A stretch of DNA of 42,152 nt, from positions 1 to 42,152 of the IMG/VR virus record IMGVR_UViG_3300035698_007290; one strand, given 5' to 3'. Under the pieces are notes generated by a model. The model was not told the DNA's origin, searched no databases, and was given only the letters and a program-made list of their open reading frames with translations. Made by a program: the position numbers and the translations under genes. Shown here one piece after another: positions 33,270 to 41,013 of this stretch (positions are counted from its first letter, which is position 1; every line of letters starts with the position of its first letter). This stretch comes from a virus.

Positions 33270-35315
33270 ATGACACCGAAGAACGCATCTGCACAAGAGT
33301 TTTTGGAAACCGTTTTTGAGCCGGACGGTGAGCTGCTGGACTCGGGGGAGATAGCAGTTTGGAACAAGGCCAGCAAACTAACGCACTACGCGTCGTCGCC
33401 GGAAGACGCTGCACGAAAGGTCGCCGAGCCGGGCTGGGCAAACGTCAGCTACTATGGCGTATGCACACGAGACAAGGTGGCGGTCCGCAAACGTGCGCGC
33501 GATGAGCGCGGCAAGGACGGCAGACCGAAGCGGCTCGAAGAGCTGCAAGGGGAACGAACGGAGCTTGCGGCGATTCCCGGCGTGTGGGTCGACGTAGACG
33601 TGGAGGCCGGGGGGCACGCCAAGCAGGGACTGGCGCCAACATTGGCGCTTGCGCTCGGTGCACTAAATCGCGCCGTGCCGGTGCCCCCGACAATCACGGT
33701 CAAGACGGGCGGCGGGCTGCACGCTTACTGGCTCTTCTCCGAAGGCGTGGTTCCGTTCGGCCCGGCGGGATCCGAGAAGGCGCGCGAGCCGTTAGAGATG
33801 CTCGTGCGTTCGATCCAGGCCATGGTGCGCGATGAGCTGGCGAAGCGCGGGTGGTCCGACGATCAGACTTGGGCGCTGCCGCGCGTCATGCGGATCCCTG
33901 GCGGTTTGAATCTTTCACACGGAGAGCCTCGACCGGTCACGTGGGCGATGACGGGCCCCCGGTACTCCATCGAAGATCTCTGGGGCGTGATCCCCGCCGA
34001 CCTCGCGCTGGTCGATGTCGGGCCCGAGATCGCCCCGGATGACCCGCGCCTCAGTTTCCAGATCAGGACTTTGACCCACGCCGAGGACGGAGAGCTTGCG
34101 GCGTGGGTGCAAGACCTCTGCGACATAGACGAGGAATTCGCCGAAGTGTGGCACCGGAAGAGATCCAAGCTCACGAGCCAGTCGAGTGTGGATATGTCGA
34201 TCGCCACCCGGCTCGCCATGGCGGACACGCCTGCCCAGCGGATCGTGGATGCAATCCGGAAGCACCGGTTGGACCGGGACCCGGCGGACAGGAAAGCGGA
34301 TCGCGCCGATTACCACCTAATGACCCTGCAACGGGCCGCTCAGTTTGCGGGCCGCGACTCGGCGGCGAAGGACGCGGAGCGGAGCGCGGAGGAGGTAGTG
34401 GCCCTGGCAGCCGATATCGTGCGCTCTGTGCCTGCCCAGTCCACGTCGCCCGGTCCTGGTGCCACGGGGGCGCAATCGGGCTCGGGGACAACAGGCGAGG
34501 CTGGGGGCCCCATGGCGCTGGCTGCTGCGTCTGCGGACCCCGCCAAGGCGGCGGACGTGGCAAAACTGCTTTCCGACGCGCTGGCGGCGGCGAATGCCAT
34601 GTTAGGGCTCGACGGGGACCGCGCCATCATCCGGCTGATCCGGCTCACGGCGGCGGACCCCCGGGCGGGCACATGGGAGTTCAAGTTTGCAGATGGGTCG
34701 GTGCGGACGCTGGGGGCGGGTGAGATCATGAATTGCTACGGGGTCCGAAGACTCGTGGCGGACGCCACGGGGGTCTTCGTCAACCCGTTCAGCCTGAAGC
34801 GAGGCAAGCCCCGGCAGTGGTCGACGCTGTTCGGGGTGCTGCGTGTGGCGTCCGTGCAGCCTTCGTGGGGGGACGAGACGGTCCGGGCGGTGTCGGCGCT
34901 CGGATCTGTGATCGAGCGAGAACTGACACGCTCCCACGGCGCCTTACCGGCCCACGGGGAGGAGGCGTGGCACGGAAAGGTCGGCAACAGCGCCCCCATG
35001 GTCCTGTGGGCGCCCCAGGGCAAGGGGGAAGATCCGGGCGTGGCGGTCAAGCTCTCGGCCTGGGTCGACGAGATGGTCTTGTCGGACGAGTTCGATATCT
35101 CGGCGGGCACGGTCCGATCGCTGGCCCGCCGGACGGCTCAGGATGAGCCGGGGCTGGAGTGGGGCCGGGGGATCAACTTCAAGAAGCCGAACGGCTCGTG
35201 GACGTCTCGGCGCGGGTATGTCCTCGTAGCTCCGCTGGCCATCCAGCACGTCGGGCTCGACGGGCTGGCTCACGCGATAGCCGAAGCCCACAAGCTCGCG
35301 TCGGCGGCTGGATGA
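33270..35315 (+). CDS. Archaeo-eukaryotic-type (AEP) primase-like protein
   Basis: This 681-residue protein has an AEP-like N-terminal region. Asp108 and Asp110 in WVDVDVE match the metal-binding D-x-D. His151 in TGGGLHAYWLF matches the conserved histidine. LPRVMRIPGGLN near 210-222 supplies a third conserved segment. Together they fit RepB/PriCT-type primases that start replication. The middle is a linker rich in Ala and Pro; the C-terminal 230 residues (about 445-675) have no P-loop and so no helicase domain, but include a possible winged-helix region. The AT-rich island follows. Confidence 0.75.
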   Translation: MTPKNASAQEFLETVFEPDGELLDSGEIAVWNKASKLTHYASSPEDAARKVAEPGWANVSYYGVCTRDKVAVRKRARDERGKDGRPKRLEELQGERTELAAIPGVWVDVDVEAGGHAKQGLAPTLALALGALNRAVPVPPTITVKTGGGLHAYWLFSEGVVPFGPAGSEKAREPLEMLVRSIQAMVRDELAKRGWSDDQTWALPRVMRIPGGLNLSHGEPRPVTWAMTGPRYSIEDLWGVIPADLALVDVGPEIAPDDPRLSFQIRTLTHAEDGELAAWVQDLCDIDEEFAEVWHRKRSKLTSQSSVDMSIATRLAMADTPAQRIVDAIRKHRLDRDPADRKADRADYHLMTLQRAAQFAGRDSAAKDAERSAEEVVALAADIVRSVPAQSTSPGPGATGAQSGSGTTGEAGGPMALAAASADPAKAADVAKLLSDALAAANAMLGLDGDRAIIRLIRLTAADPRAGTWEFKFADGSVRTLGAGEIMNCYGVRRLVADATGVFVNPFSLKRGKPRQWSTLFGVLRVASVQPSWGDETVRAVSALGSVIERELTRSHGALPAHGEEAWHGKVGNSAPMVLWAPQGKGEDPGVAVKLSAWVDEMVLSDEFDISAGTVRSLARRTAQDEPGLEWGRGINFKKPNGSWTSRRGYVLVAPLAIQHVGLDGLAHAIAEAHKLASAAG

Positions 35316-35344
35316 GTGCTCCCGCAAATGCACCTCTACGTGCG

Positions 35345-35525
35345 TGACGAGAAAATAAAAACCGTTGAAAAAAAAGTGGGGAGGGTGGTCTGCTTTTATG
35401 CATTTTACAATCAAAACCGCACTGAAGGGGTCGCCAGTGGAACCTTTTGGCTTCAACTCACTTTTGCATTATTACAAAGAAAAGCGCATTTCGGCCTGTT
35501 TACCTTCCCATGACAAATCTTTTGA
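35345..35525. other. AT-rich island, candidate replication origin
   Basis: A roughly 180-base stretch with A and T runs contrasts with the GC-rich surroundings. It contains two imperfect direct repeats of the form TGCATT-TTACAA-AAAA (35399-35416 and 35465-35483) and A-tracts at 35351-35375. Position between a primase and a helicase gene suits an origin. A frame running through it is likely not a gene. Confidence 0.5.
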
Positions 35526-35537
35526 CCCCCAATTAGC

Positions 35538-37571
35538 ATGAACTTAGCCCCCCAGTCTCAACCTGAGCCAGACGACGGGTTCGGTGAGCCGATTGGACTT
35601 TTCTTCGAGCAGGTGGCTTCCACGTTCGGGGGCGAGCGTGCTGATCCGGAGCCGGTCGGGGGCGCCGCGCCGGACGCTTGCGACCCCATTCCCCCGGACA
35701 CGTGCGCGGGCGCAGATACGTGCGCCTCGCCCGCGCCTCCTCGTGACGAGGGGGTTTCGGGGGAGGTCCATTTGCTCGGCCCCCCTGGTACGGGAAAGAC
35801 TCATGCATTGACGCGGCAGTGGATCCCCCGCGCCGTGGAGCGGTTCGGCGCGAACGGTGTAGCCGTGGTCTCGCTCACGAGGACAGCGGCGAAGGAGATC
35901 GGCGCTCGGCAACAGCAGCAGCTCCCCCGCGAGCGGGTGTCCACGCTCCACAGTCTGGCCCGCCGGGCGCTCACAGACGGGTGGGGGACCCCCCAGCTGG
36001 CCCAGACTCCCGAGGCCCTGGAGCGGTGGAACGAAGAGGTGGCGCAAGGTGACCCCGAGCTTTCCATGTCTGGGGCCGCCAAGGGGTCCTCTGTCGATCC
36101 GGCGGGCCAAGACGAGGGATCATCCAGGCTGCGGCGCGGAGCCCACAGGCGCGCTCAGGAGACCGTCCAGACAGGGGACGACCAGCTCAGCCGGATCGAG
36201 ATCTTCCGGCACCGGCGCATCGAGTGTGCGGCTTGGCCCCAGGAGCTTCTTGCCTTTTGGCGGAAATGGTGCGCGTGGAAAGTCGAGGAGCAGCTCTTCG
36301 ACTTCACGGACCTCATCGAGAAGGCTCTAGAGTACGGCGTCCCGCCGCCGCTGCATAACGGCGACCCCGTGCGGGCGCTGATTGTGGACGAGGCTCAGGA
36401 CCTGTCCGCGCTCGAAATGGCGCTCGTCCGGGCGTGGGGCGACAAGGTCGACCTGTTGGCGCTGGCGGGCGACCCTAATCAGTCCATCTACGGATTCCGG
36501 GGTGCGTCGTCCAAGGCGTTCCACCCGGCGAGCTTCGACCCCGCACGAACGCAAGTGCTCGGCCAATCGTACCGGCTGCCCCCGGCGATCCAAGTGCACG
36601 CGGAACGCTTCCTAGACCGTGCGCCGTCACGCGTGGTCGTCGACTACTTGCCGCGCGCCGACGCGCCCGATGACTCTGGCGTCTTCCCGCAGAGCTTCTG
36701 TGTCCGCGCCGGGTCGCAGCGTGTGGTCGACCTGGTCGAAGAGGAGCTGATCCGAATTGATGCGGACCGCGAGACCGATCATGGTCGCGTGGCTGTCCTC
36801 GTATCCGCCGCGTACATGCTCCAAGGCGTGCTCGCCGAACTGCGGCGGCGCGGCGTGCTCTTCCACAATCCGTTCCAGCTTGACCGGGGCGACTGGAACC
36901 CGCTGCGAAGCTCGCAACGTCACATCACGAGCTTCTTCCGTGGCGCGCGGCCCGACCTTACCGGCGACGACGGACCGGGCGCACGCGAGCCGAGGCTGTG
37001 GACGTGGCGCGAGCTTGCTGATTGGACCGACGTGGTGGCGGCGGCGGGGCTGCTTCGGCGCGGCGTGAAGACTCACCTCATCCCCGCGAGCGCGAAGGCG
37101 CGCGCGACCGCGGTCATTGACGGGTCGGACGCCGAACGCGTGTTCGTGGACTGGCCGAAGGTCAAGCGCGACATGTGGGAGCCGCTACTCTCCTCGAAGG
37201 AGCGTGAGCCCGAGGCGCTGGCGTGGTTAGCCTCACGGCTCTCGCCCGCGCAGTCGAAGCGGTTGACGTACCCGCTTGGCGTTGCACGTGCAGGTGTTGC
37301 GCGACTCATGGAATCGCCTCGCGTCCTTGTGGGGACACTACACTCAGTCAAGGGCGCGACGGCGGGCAGTGTGATCTTGGCGCCCGACCTTGCGCGTAGA
37401 CACGCCGACGAGTTCGCCGAAGGCGGCGAGCCGTACGAACAGATCATCCACCTTTTCTATGTCGGGATGACGCGCTCTTCTAGGCGTCTCCACCTACTCT
37501 CACCGTCCCCCGCATATGGTGGACGGATGAAGCGGGGCTCACGTGGAGCGCCGCTGTTCGTTGACCTGTGA
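35538..37571 (+). CDS. UvrD/Rep-type SF1 helicase
   Basis: This 677-residue ATPase has Walker A GPPGTGKT (81-88), motif II DEAQ at about 284-287, motif III GDPNQSIYGFRGA, the QSYRLP motif IV, LHSVKGATAGSV as motif V and YVGMTRSSRRLHLLSP as motif VI. The first 70 residues are a Pro-rich tail not expected in UvrD. It could unwind DNA in replication or recombination. It is preceded by the AT-rich island and followed by a beta-helix gene. Confidence 0.88.
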   Translation: MNLAPQSQPEPDDGFGEPIGLFFEQVASTFGGERADPEPVGGAAPDACDPIPPDTCAGADTCASPAPPRDEGVSGEVHLLGPPGTGKTHALTRQWIPRAVERFGANGVAVVSLTRTAAKEIGARQQQQLPRERVSTLHSLARRALTDGWGTPQLAQTPEALERWNEEVAQGDPELSMSGAAKGSSVDPAGQDEGSSRLRRGAHRRAQETVQTGDDQLSRIEIFRHRRIECAAWPQELLAFWRKWCAWKVEEQLFDFTDLIEKALEYGVPPPLHNGDPVRALIVDEAQDLSALEMALVRAWGDKVDLLALAGDPNQSIYGFRGASSKAFHPASFDPARTQVLGQSYRLPPAIQVHAERFLDRAPSRVVVDYLPRADAPDDSGVFPQSFCVRAGSQRVVDLVEEELIRIDADRETDHGRVAVLVSAAYMLQGVLAELRRRGVLFHNPFQLDRGDWNPLRSSQRHITSFFRGARPDLTGDDGPGAREPRLWTWRELADWTDVVAAAGLLRRGVKTHLIPASAKARATAVIDGSDAERVFVDWPKVKRDMWEPLLSSKEREPEALAWLASRLSPAQSKRLTYPLGVARAGVARLMESPRVLVGTLHSVKGATAGSVILAPDLARRHADEFAEGGEPYEQIIHLFYVGMTRSSRRLHLLSPSPAYGGRMKRGSRGAPLFVDL

Positions 37572-37593
37572 CCGTCTCCTCACCAAACACATC

Positions 37594-39147
37594 ATGACCA
37601 CACACGAAGAACTTGACGCACGCGAAGCAGCCTTGCGGGCGGCTTTGCACACACATATGGCAGAGTCGAGCACGTCGCTCACGGCAGCAGCGTTCAATGC
37701 AAGCGTGAGTTCGCGCGCAGCGAACGAGTACGGCATCGGTATGGAGTCGATCCTCGGCTACGCCCAAACAGCACTGACGACGGCGCTCGTCCAAACCGAT
37801 CTGCTACAGAAAGTCATCGACCGCGCACGTGAGGGGCAACGGCGCATCGACGAAGCGCGTGCTGGAGTTGGCGGGTGGACAGACCCGGTGCCGGATATCC
37901 ACGCGCGGCTTGGAATGCCAATGGAGGAAGCCAAGGCGGATGCGTTGCGGCGCCACAAACTGCGCTCACTTCCGAAGCCGCACCACCTCCCCGGCGGCGG
38001 CAGCGACGTAGCAAACCAAGCGTCAGACTGGCGTGACTCTACGTTTACGATGGCGTGGCAATGGGCGTTCAACCGTCACTTGATTATGGCGCCAGCCGAC
38101 ACGGTGCCGTTCCACGACCGCCCGCCGGGGGACCCCACAGGGCTCGTTCCGATTGAGCCCCCCAAGGTGACGGCGCTGTTCCAGAACTTGGAGTTCACGG
38201 GCTTCGAGGAGACGGATGACTTCCACGATTTCAAGTGGTGCATTCGCAGCTACAACAACTGGGCGGTTCTCGTCGACGCCTGCACCGCGATCTGTCCACG
38301 CGCGACGTGGGCGGCGGACAACTACGCGCCTGCGATCTCTGAGCACTTCGGCTACTTCGAAGCGGAGGGCGCCTACACGTTCCAGAACTCGTACATCGAG
38401 GGCTTCGGGGGCCATGGCTCATACTTCGCTTACCGCCCGTTCCCGTTCCAGCAGTACCACGCGTCGAACCGCTTCTTCCAGGCAAGCGAGACGTTCCAGG
38501 TTCTGCACTCGATGTTCGTCGACATGGACCAGGCGCCAGGGCGCGGCGCGTTCGCGGTGCAGTTCTTCAACGCGGGCGACTTCGCGCACCCCGGTAACGT
38601 CGTGATGGACGGAATGGAGGTCTACGCTAAGTGGGACTTCGTCCGGTCGCAGGGGGTATGGGATCCGATCCCTTACACCGACGACTTCCAGCCCGGCGGC
38701 GCGGGCTCGCGGAACTGCAACGCCTTCGGCGCGTTTGTTGTGCACCCGTACGACGTCCAAAAGCACCACGACCGCGCGGTAGCTCTCGGGGTCACTCCGG
38801 GGCATATCACGGACACGGTGACGGTAAAAAACTCGACGATCAAAATGAGTTTCTCGCAGCAGCCGGTGGCGGCGATCAGGGCGACGAAGCACGTCGTGAT
38901 AAAGGACTCCATGTTGGAGGCTGACACGCGGCACCGGTCGCCGTTCATCTGGGTAGATGATGACGCATATGTTCGGAGCTTCTGCGAGGCGGAGTCAATC
39001 ACCGTCGAGAATGTGGCGGGCCAAAACCTGCGCGTGAGGAAGGTGCTCGATAACGGGAAGATGGTCACGTCCCCCGAGAACCTCGTCGGAAAGGTCGCCG
39101 TGTGGCGTACCGGCATGACGGAATTCGAAGTGACCGATCTCGCGTGA
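37594..39147 (+). CDS. Probable beta-helix protein (tailspike/pectate-lyase-like fold)
   Basis: This 517-residue protein starts MTTHEELDAR with a helical N-terminal 100 residues, then a long segment with short strand repeats. Examples are NLEFTGFEE, CIRSYNNWAVLVDAC, AYTFQNSYIEGF and DTVTVKNSTIKMSFSQQPVAAI, typical of right-handed parallel beta-helix turns with Asn and aromatic stacks. It is probably a structural or polysaccharide-active protein, but no catalytic residues are sure. It is separated from all other virion genes by the DNA-metabolism module and followed by the hairpin repeat. The ATG at 37594 follows a C/A leader; earlier starts would overlap the helicase. Confidence 0.55.
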   Translation: MTTHEELDAREAALRAALHTHMAESSTSLTAAAFNASVSSRAANEYGIGMESILGYAQTALTTALVQTDLLQKVIDRAREGQRRIDEARAGVGGWTDPVPDIHARLGMPMEEAKADALRRHKLRSLPKPHHLPGGGSDVANQASDWRDSTFTMAWQWAFNRHLIMAPADTVPFHDRPPGDPTGLVPIEPPKVTALFQNLEFTGFEETDDFHDFKWCIRSYNNWAVLVDACTAICPRATWAADNYAPAISEHFGYFEAEGAYTFQNSYIEGFGGHGSYFAYRPFPFQQYHASNRFFQASETFQVLHSMFVDMDQAPGRGAFAVQFFNAGDFAHPGNVVMDGMEVYAKWDFVRSQGVWDPIPYTDDFQPGGAGSRNCNAFGAFVVHPYDVQKHHDRAVALGVTPGHITDTVTVKNSTIKMSFSQQPVAAIRATKHVVIKDSMLEADTRHRSPFIWVDDDAYVRSFCEAESITVENVAGQNLRVRKVLDNGKMVTSPENLVGKVAVWRTGMTEFEVTDLA

Positions 39148-39162
39148 GCTGATCTAGTCGGC

Positions 39163-39193
39163 ACTGTTTCTGCCCGGTGCTCGGAGAAACAGT
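39163..39193. repeat. Hairpin repeat, inverted copy of the element at 28.88 kb
   Basis: ACTGTTTCT and AGAAACAGT (9 bp each) enclose a 13-base loop. Read on the minus strand, bases 39193-39162 match 28884-28915 at 30 of 32 positions, so the two elements are inverted relative to each other. It lies just after the beta-helix gene stop. Confidence 0.8.
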
Positions 39194-39259
39194 TCCAGCT
39201 ATTAGCGCGTGATCTTTCTGCCCTAGCTCTTATCGTGAAAAGCGAGGCGGCATCCTGAA

Positions 39260-39334
39260 GGGGAGTGCGGCCTCCCCCCGGCAGGGATCGAGCATCCGGC
39301 GTACATAGGCTCCGACGCCTGAACGCTCGATCCC
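39260..39334 (+). other. Structured leader of the resolvase operon
   Basis: Two hairpins lie in the leader: GGGGAG/CTCCCC (39260-39277), and a longer structure with perfect 10-bp arms GGGATCGAGC (39284-39293) and GCTCGATCCC (39325-39334) enclosing an inner GGCGT/ACGCC stem. It does not fold as a tRNA. It might be an attenuator, terminator or small RNA. The 39195-39259 part before it shows no clear promoter. Confidence 0.5.
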
Positions 39335-39360
39335 CGCCATCCCCTTGTGAGAACGGACCT

Positions 39361-39462
39361 ATGAAAGATTCCAACGGACACGGCACCACGCTCACCACAT
39401 GCGCCCACGGCATTTCCGGCAATATCCCCGGGCCCGCACTCATGGCTCAGGACCGTGCTTAG
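39361..39462 (+). CDS. Tiny hypothetical protein
   Basis: A 33-residue frame starting MKDSNGHGTT with a weak purine-rich site upstream (GAGAACGGA) follows the structured leader. Its TAG lies within the next tiny gene, which starts at GTG 39455. The overlap supports translation, possibly as a leader gene. No known similarity. Confidence 0.35.
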   Translation: MKDSNGHGTTLTTCAHGISGNIPGPALMAQDRA

Positions 39463-39601
39463 TCACCTAGCAGCCGCCGCAGGCTTGAACGCGCTCGTCG
39501 CCTTTAGCGTGCCGTCATCGTGCACCGTCTGCGCTACGCTCATGCTCGATGAGCTTGAGGTGGGGCATACACCTTTCGAGCGCGTATTGGGGTCGCAGTG
39601 A
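39455..39601 (+). CDS. Tiny hypothetical protein upstream of the resolvase
   Basis: A 48-residue frame starting with GTG (MLSHLAAAAG) has a hydrophobic N-terminal part with CTVC and an amphipathic C-terminal part (MLDELEVGHT). It ends in a GTGA overlap with the RuvC-like gene, the usual junction in this genome, which argues that it is a real coding gene. Confidence 0.4.
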   Translation: MLSHLAAAAGLNALVAFSVPSSCTVCATLMLDELEVGHTPFERVLGSQ

Positions 39602-40155
39602 GCGGCGGCGACATCTGGATCGGTGCCGACCCTGGCAAGACGGGCGGCGTGGTGATACTGGACGGCGACGGCAAGTACCTCGCGGCGACGTCGATGCCGA
39701 TCATCGGGGAGGGGACGAAAGCGCGCTGGCGGGTGGCGGGCGGCGTGCTCCTGGAATGGATCGACTCGGTTATCACCCACCGCGAGCTTCGTGGCGCAGT
39801 AGTGCAGGGCTTCGCGATCGAACGTGTGGCGTCGATGCCGCATGATGGCCCGACTCGTGCGTTCCGCTTCGGGCGCGCGACCGGGGCGCTGTTCATGTTG
39901 GCGGAAACCCAAAGCTGGCCGATCTACGAGGTGAGCCCGAAGGACTGGCAGAGCATGTTTCTTCGGGGCTACCCGAAAGGGCCACAGCTCAAGGCCAGCA
40001 TCGCGCTGGCGGCGGCGGACAGGTTCCCCGCGCTCGCAAATGTCTTGCAGCTCAAGAAGAATTGGGGCCTGGCAGACGCAGCGCTTATCACCGAAGCCGC
40101 GAGGCTGATCGAAGATCATCGCGGCGCCTCAGCGAGGGGCACACTAACGCCATGA
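39598..40155 (+). CDS. RuvC-like Holliday junction resolvase
   Basis: This 185-residue protein has the RNase H-like resolvase pattern. Asp11 in WIGADPGKTGG lies on the first strand, Glu75 in FAIERVASMP on the fourth, and Asp160 in GLADAALITEA on the last helix. The SPKDWQSMF segment is typical of phage RuvC-like proteins. It would cut four-way junctions in replication intermediates before packaging. It starts at GTG overlapping the tiny gene upstream, and the next gene starts in its TGA. Confidence 0.85.
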   Translation: MSGGDIWIGADPGKTGGVVILDGDGKYLAATSMPIIGEGTKARWRVAGGVLLEWIDSVITHRELRGAVVQGFAIERVASMPHDGPTRAFRFGRATGALFMLAETQSWPIYEVSPKDWQSMFLRGYPKGPQLKASIALAAADRFPALANVLQLKKNWGLADAALITEAARLIEDHRGASARGTLTP

Positions 40156-40358
40156 CGAAGACCAGGCTCATCAAACTGAACTCCGACGATTATGCCTACT
40201 GGGTGAACCCGGCTCATATTGCGTTTATGTCCGTCTACGAAGGCGTGACCAGCATCTACCAGACTGGAGACGTCGATCCCTATCGCGGGACCATTTGCGT
40301 CGTGGAGACCCCGGAAGAGATCATCGAAAAGATCGCGGAGGCGGAGGCGCAGCCATGA
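40152..40358 (+). CDS. Small beta protein, FlbD-like shape
   Basis: This 68-residue protein starts MTKTRLIKLN in an ATGA overlap. It has strands with VNPAHIAFMSVYE, TSIYQT and GTICVVETPEEIIEKIAE. This resembles small FlbD-like beta proteins and is common in phage genomes, but the role here is unknown. Overlaps both neighbours. Confidence 0.55.
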   Translation: MTKTRLIKLNSDDYAYWVNPAHIAFMSVYEGVTSIYQTGDVDPYRGTICVVETPEEIIEKIAEAEAQP

Positions 40359-41011
40359 CGAATACGCTCAGGATCACACGCCGAAAGCTCACGGAGCTGC
40401 ACGAGGACCCCGACAATGCGCGGCGCCGTGACGACAATGCACACGAGGCGATCATGCGCTCGCTCGGCGCGTTCGGTCAGCAAAAGCCCATCGTCATCAA
40501 CGCGTCGGGCACCATCATTGCGGGCAACGGCACCTTCGTGGCAGCGCAAGCGCTCGGGTGGAAGGACATAGCGACCGTGGAGACGTCGCTGGCGGGCGCT
40601 GAGGCGCGCGCGTTCGCCGTTGCGGACAACCGGACGTCGGACCTATCGGGATGGTCTGACGAGGCTCTCTTGAAGGCGCTGGATGAGGCGTCACGCGAGG
40701 AGGGCGATACGCTGCTGGCGGCTACCGGCTTTTCCCCGAACGATCTCGCACGGCTTCGGGACGCGGCGCTCATGAGCGTGGCGTTCGAACGGGACGACGG
40801 CGAGGGGGACGACGAGGACGAAGACGAAGAGTACGTCCCGACTGCGCCCACGGATGCCTGTATCACAATGCCCTTCGTGGTCACCGAACAAGAAGCGGAG
40901 CTGATCCACCGCGCGATCAAGCTGGCGCGGACCGACACTGACGAACCCATGACCCGAGCGTGCGCGCTATCGCGCGTGGCCGAGTTCTACCTCGAACAAA
41001 ACAACTCCTGA
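40355..41011 (+). CDS. ParB-like nuclease-domain protein (IbrB-like)
   Basis: This 218-residue protein has the ParB N-terminal fold, about residues 12-115: GQQKPIVINASGTIIAGNGT, AALGWKDIATVE-like text and DNRTSDLSGWSDEALLKAL. The GN-G-T box is visible. A highly acidic run follows (about 148-160), then a short C-terminal region with TRACALSRVAEF. Such ParB/sulfiredoxin-type proteins bind nucleotides or nick DNA. With the PP-loop gene downstream it resembles the IbrA/IbrB pairing. It starts in an ATGA overlap. Confidence 0.75.
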   Translation: MTNTLRITRRKLTELHEDPDNARRRDDNAHEAIMRSLGAFGQQKPIVINASGTIIAGNGTFVAAQALGWKDIATVETSLAGAEARAFAVADNRTSDLSGWSDEALLKALDEASREEGDTLLAATGFSPNDLARLRDAALMSVAFERDDGEGDDEDEDEEYVPTAPTDACITMPFVVTEQEAELIHRAIKLARTDTDEPMTRACALSRVAEFYLEQNNS

Positions 41012-41013
41012 CC

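Noticed and set aside
35316-35513. A 65-residue frame starting at GTG right after the primase stop
   Set aside because: It runs through the AT-rich island, has atypical composition and no supporting motif. An origin or other noncoding role seems more likely.
39281-39339. Possible tRNA, because of a sequence resembling a T-loop (CTCGATCCCC)
   Set aside because: The stems do not form a cloverleaf, and the structure has a 10-bp outer helix.
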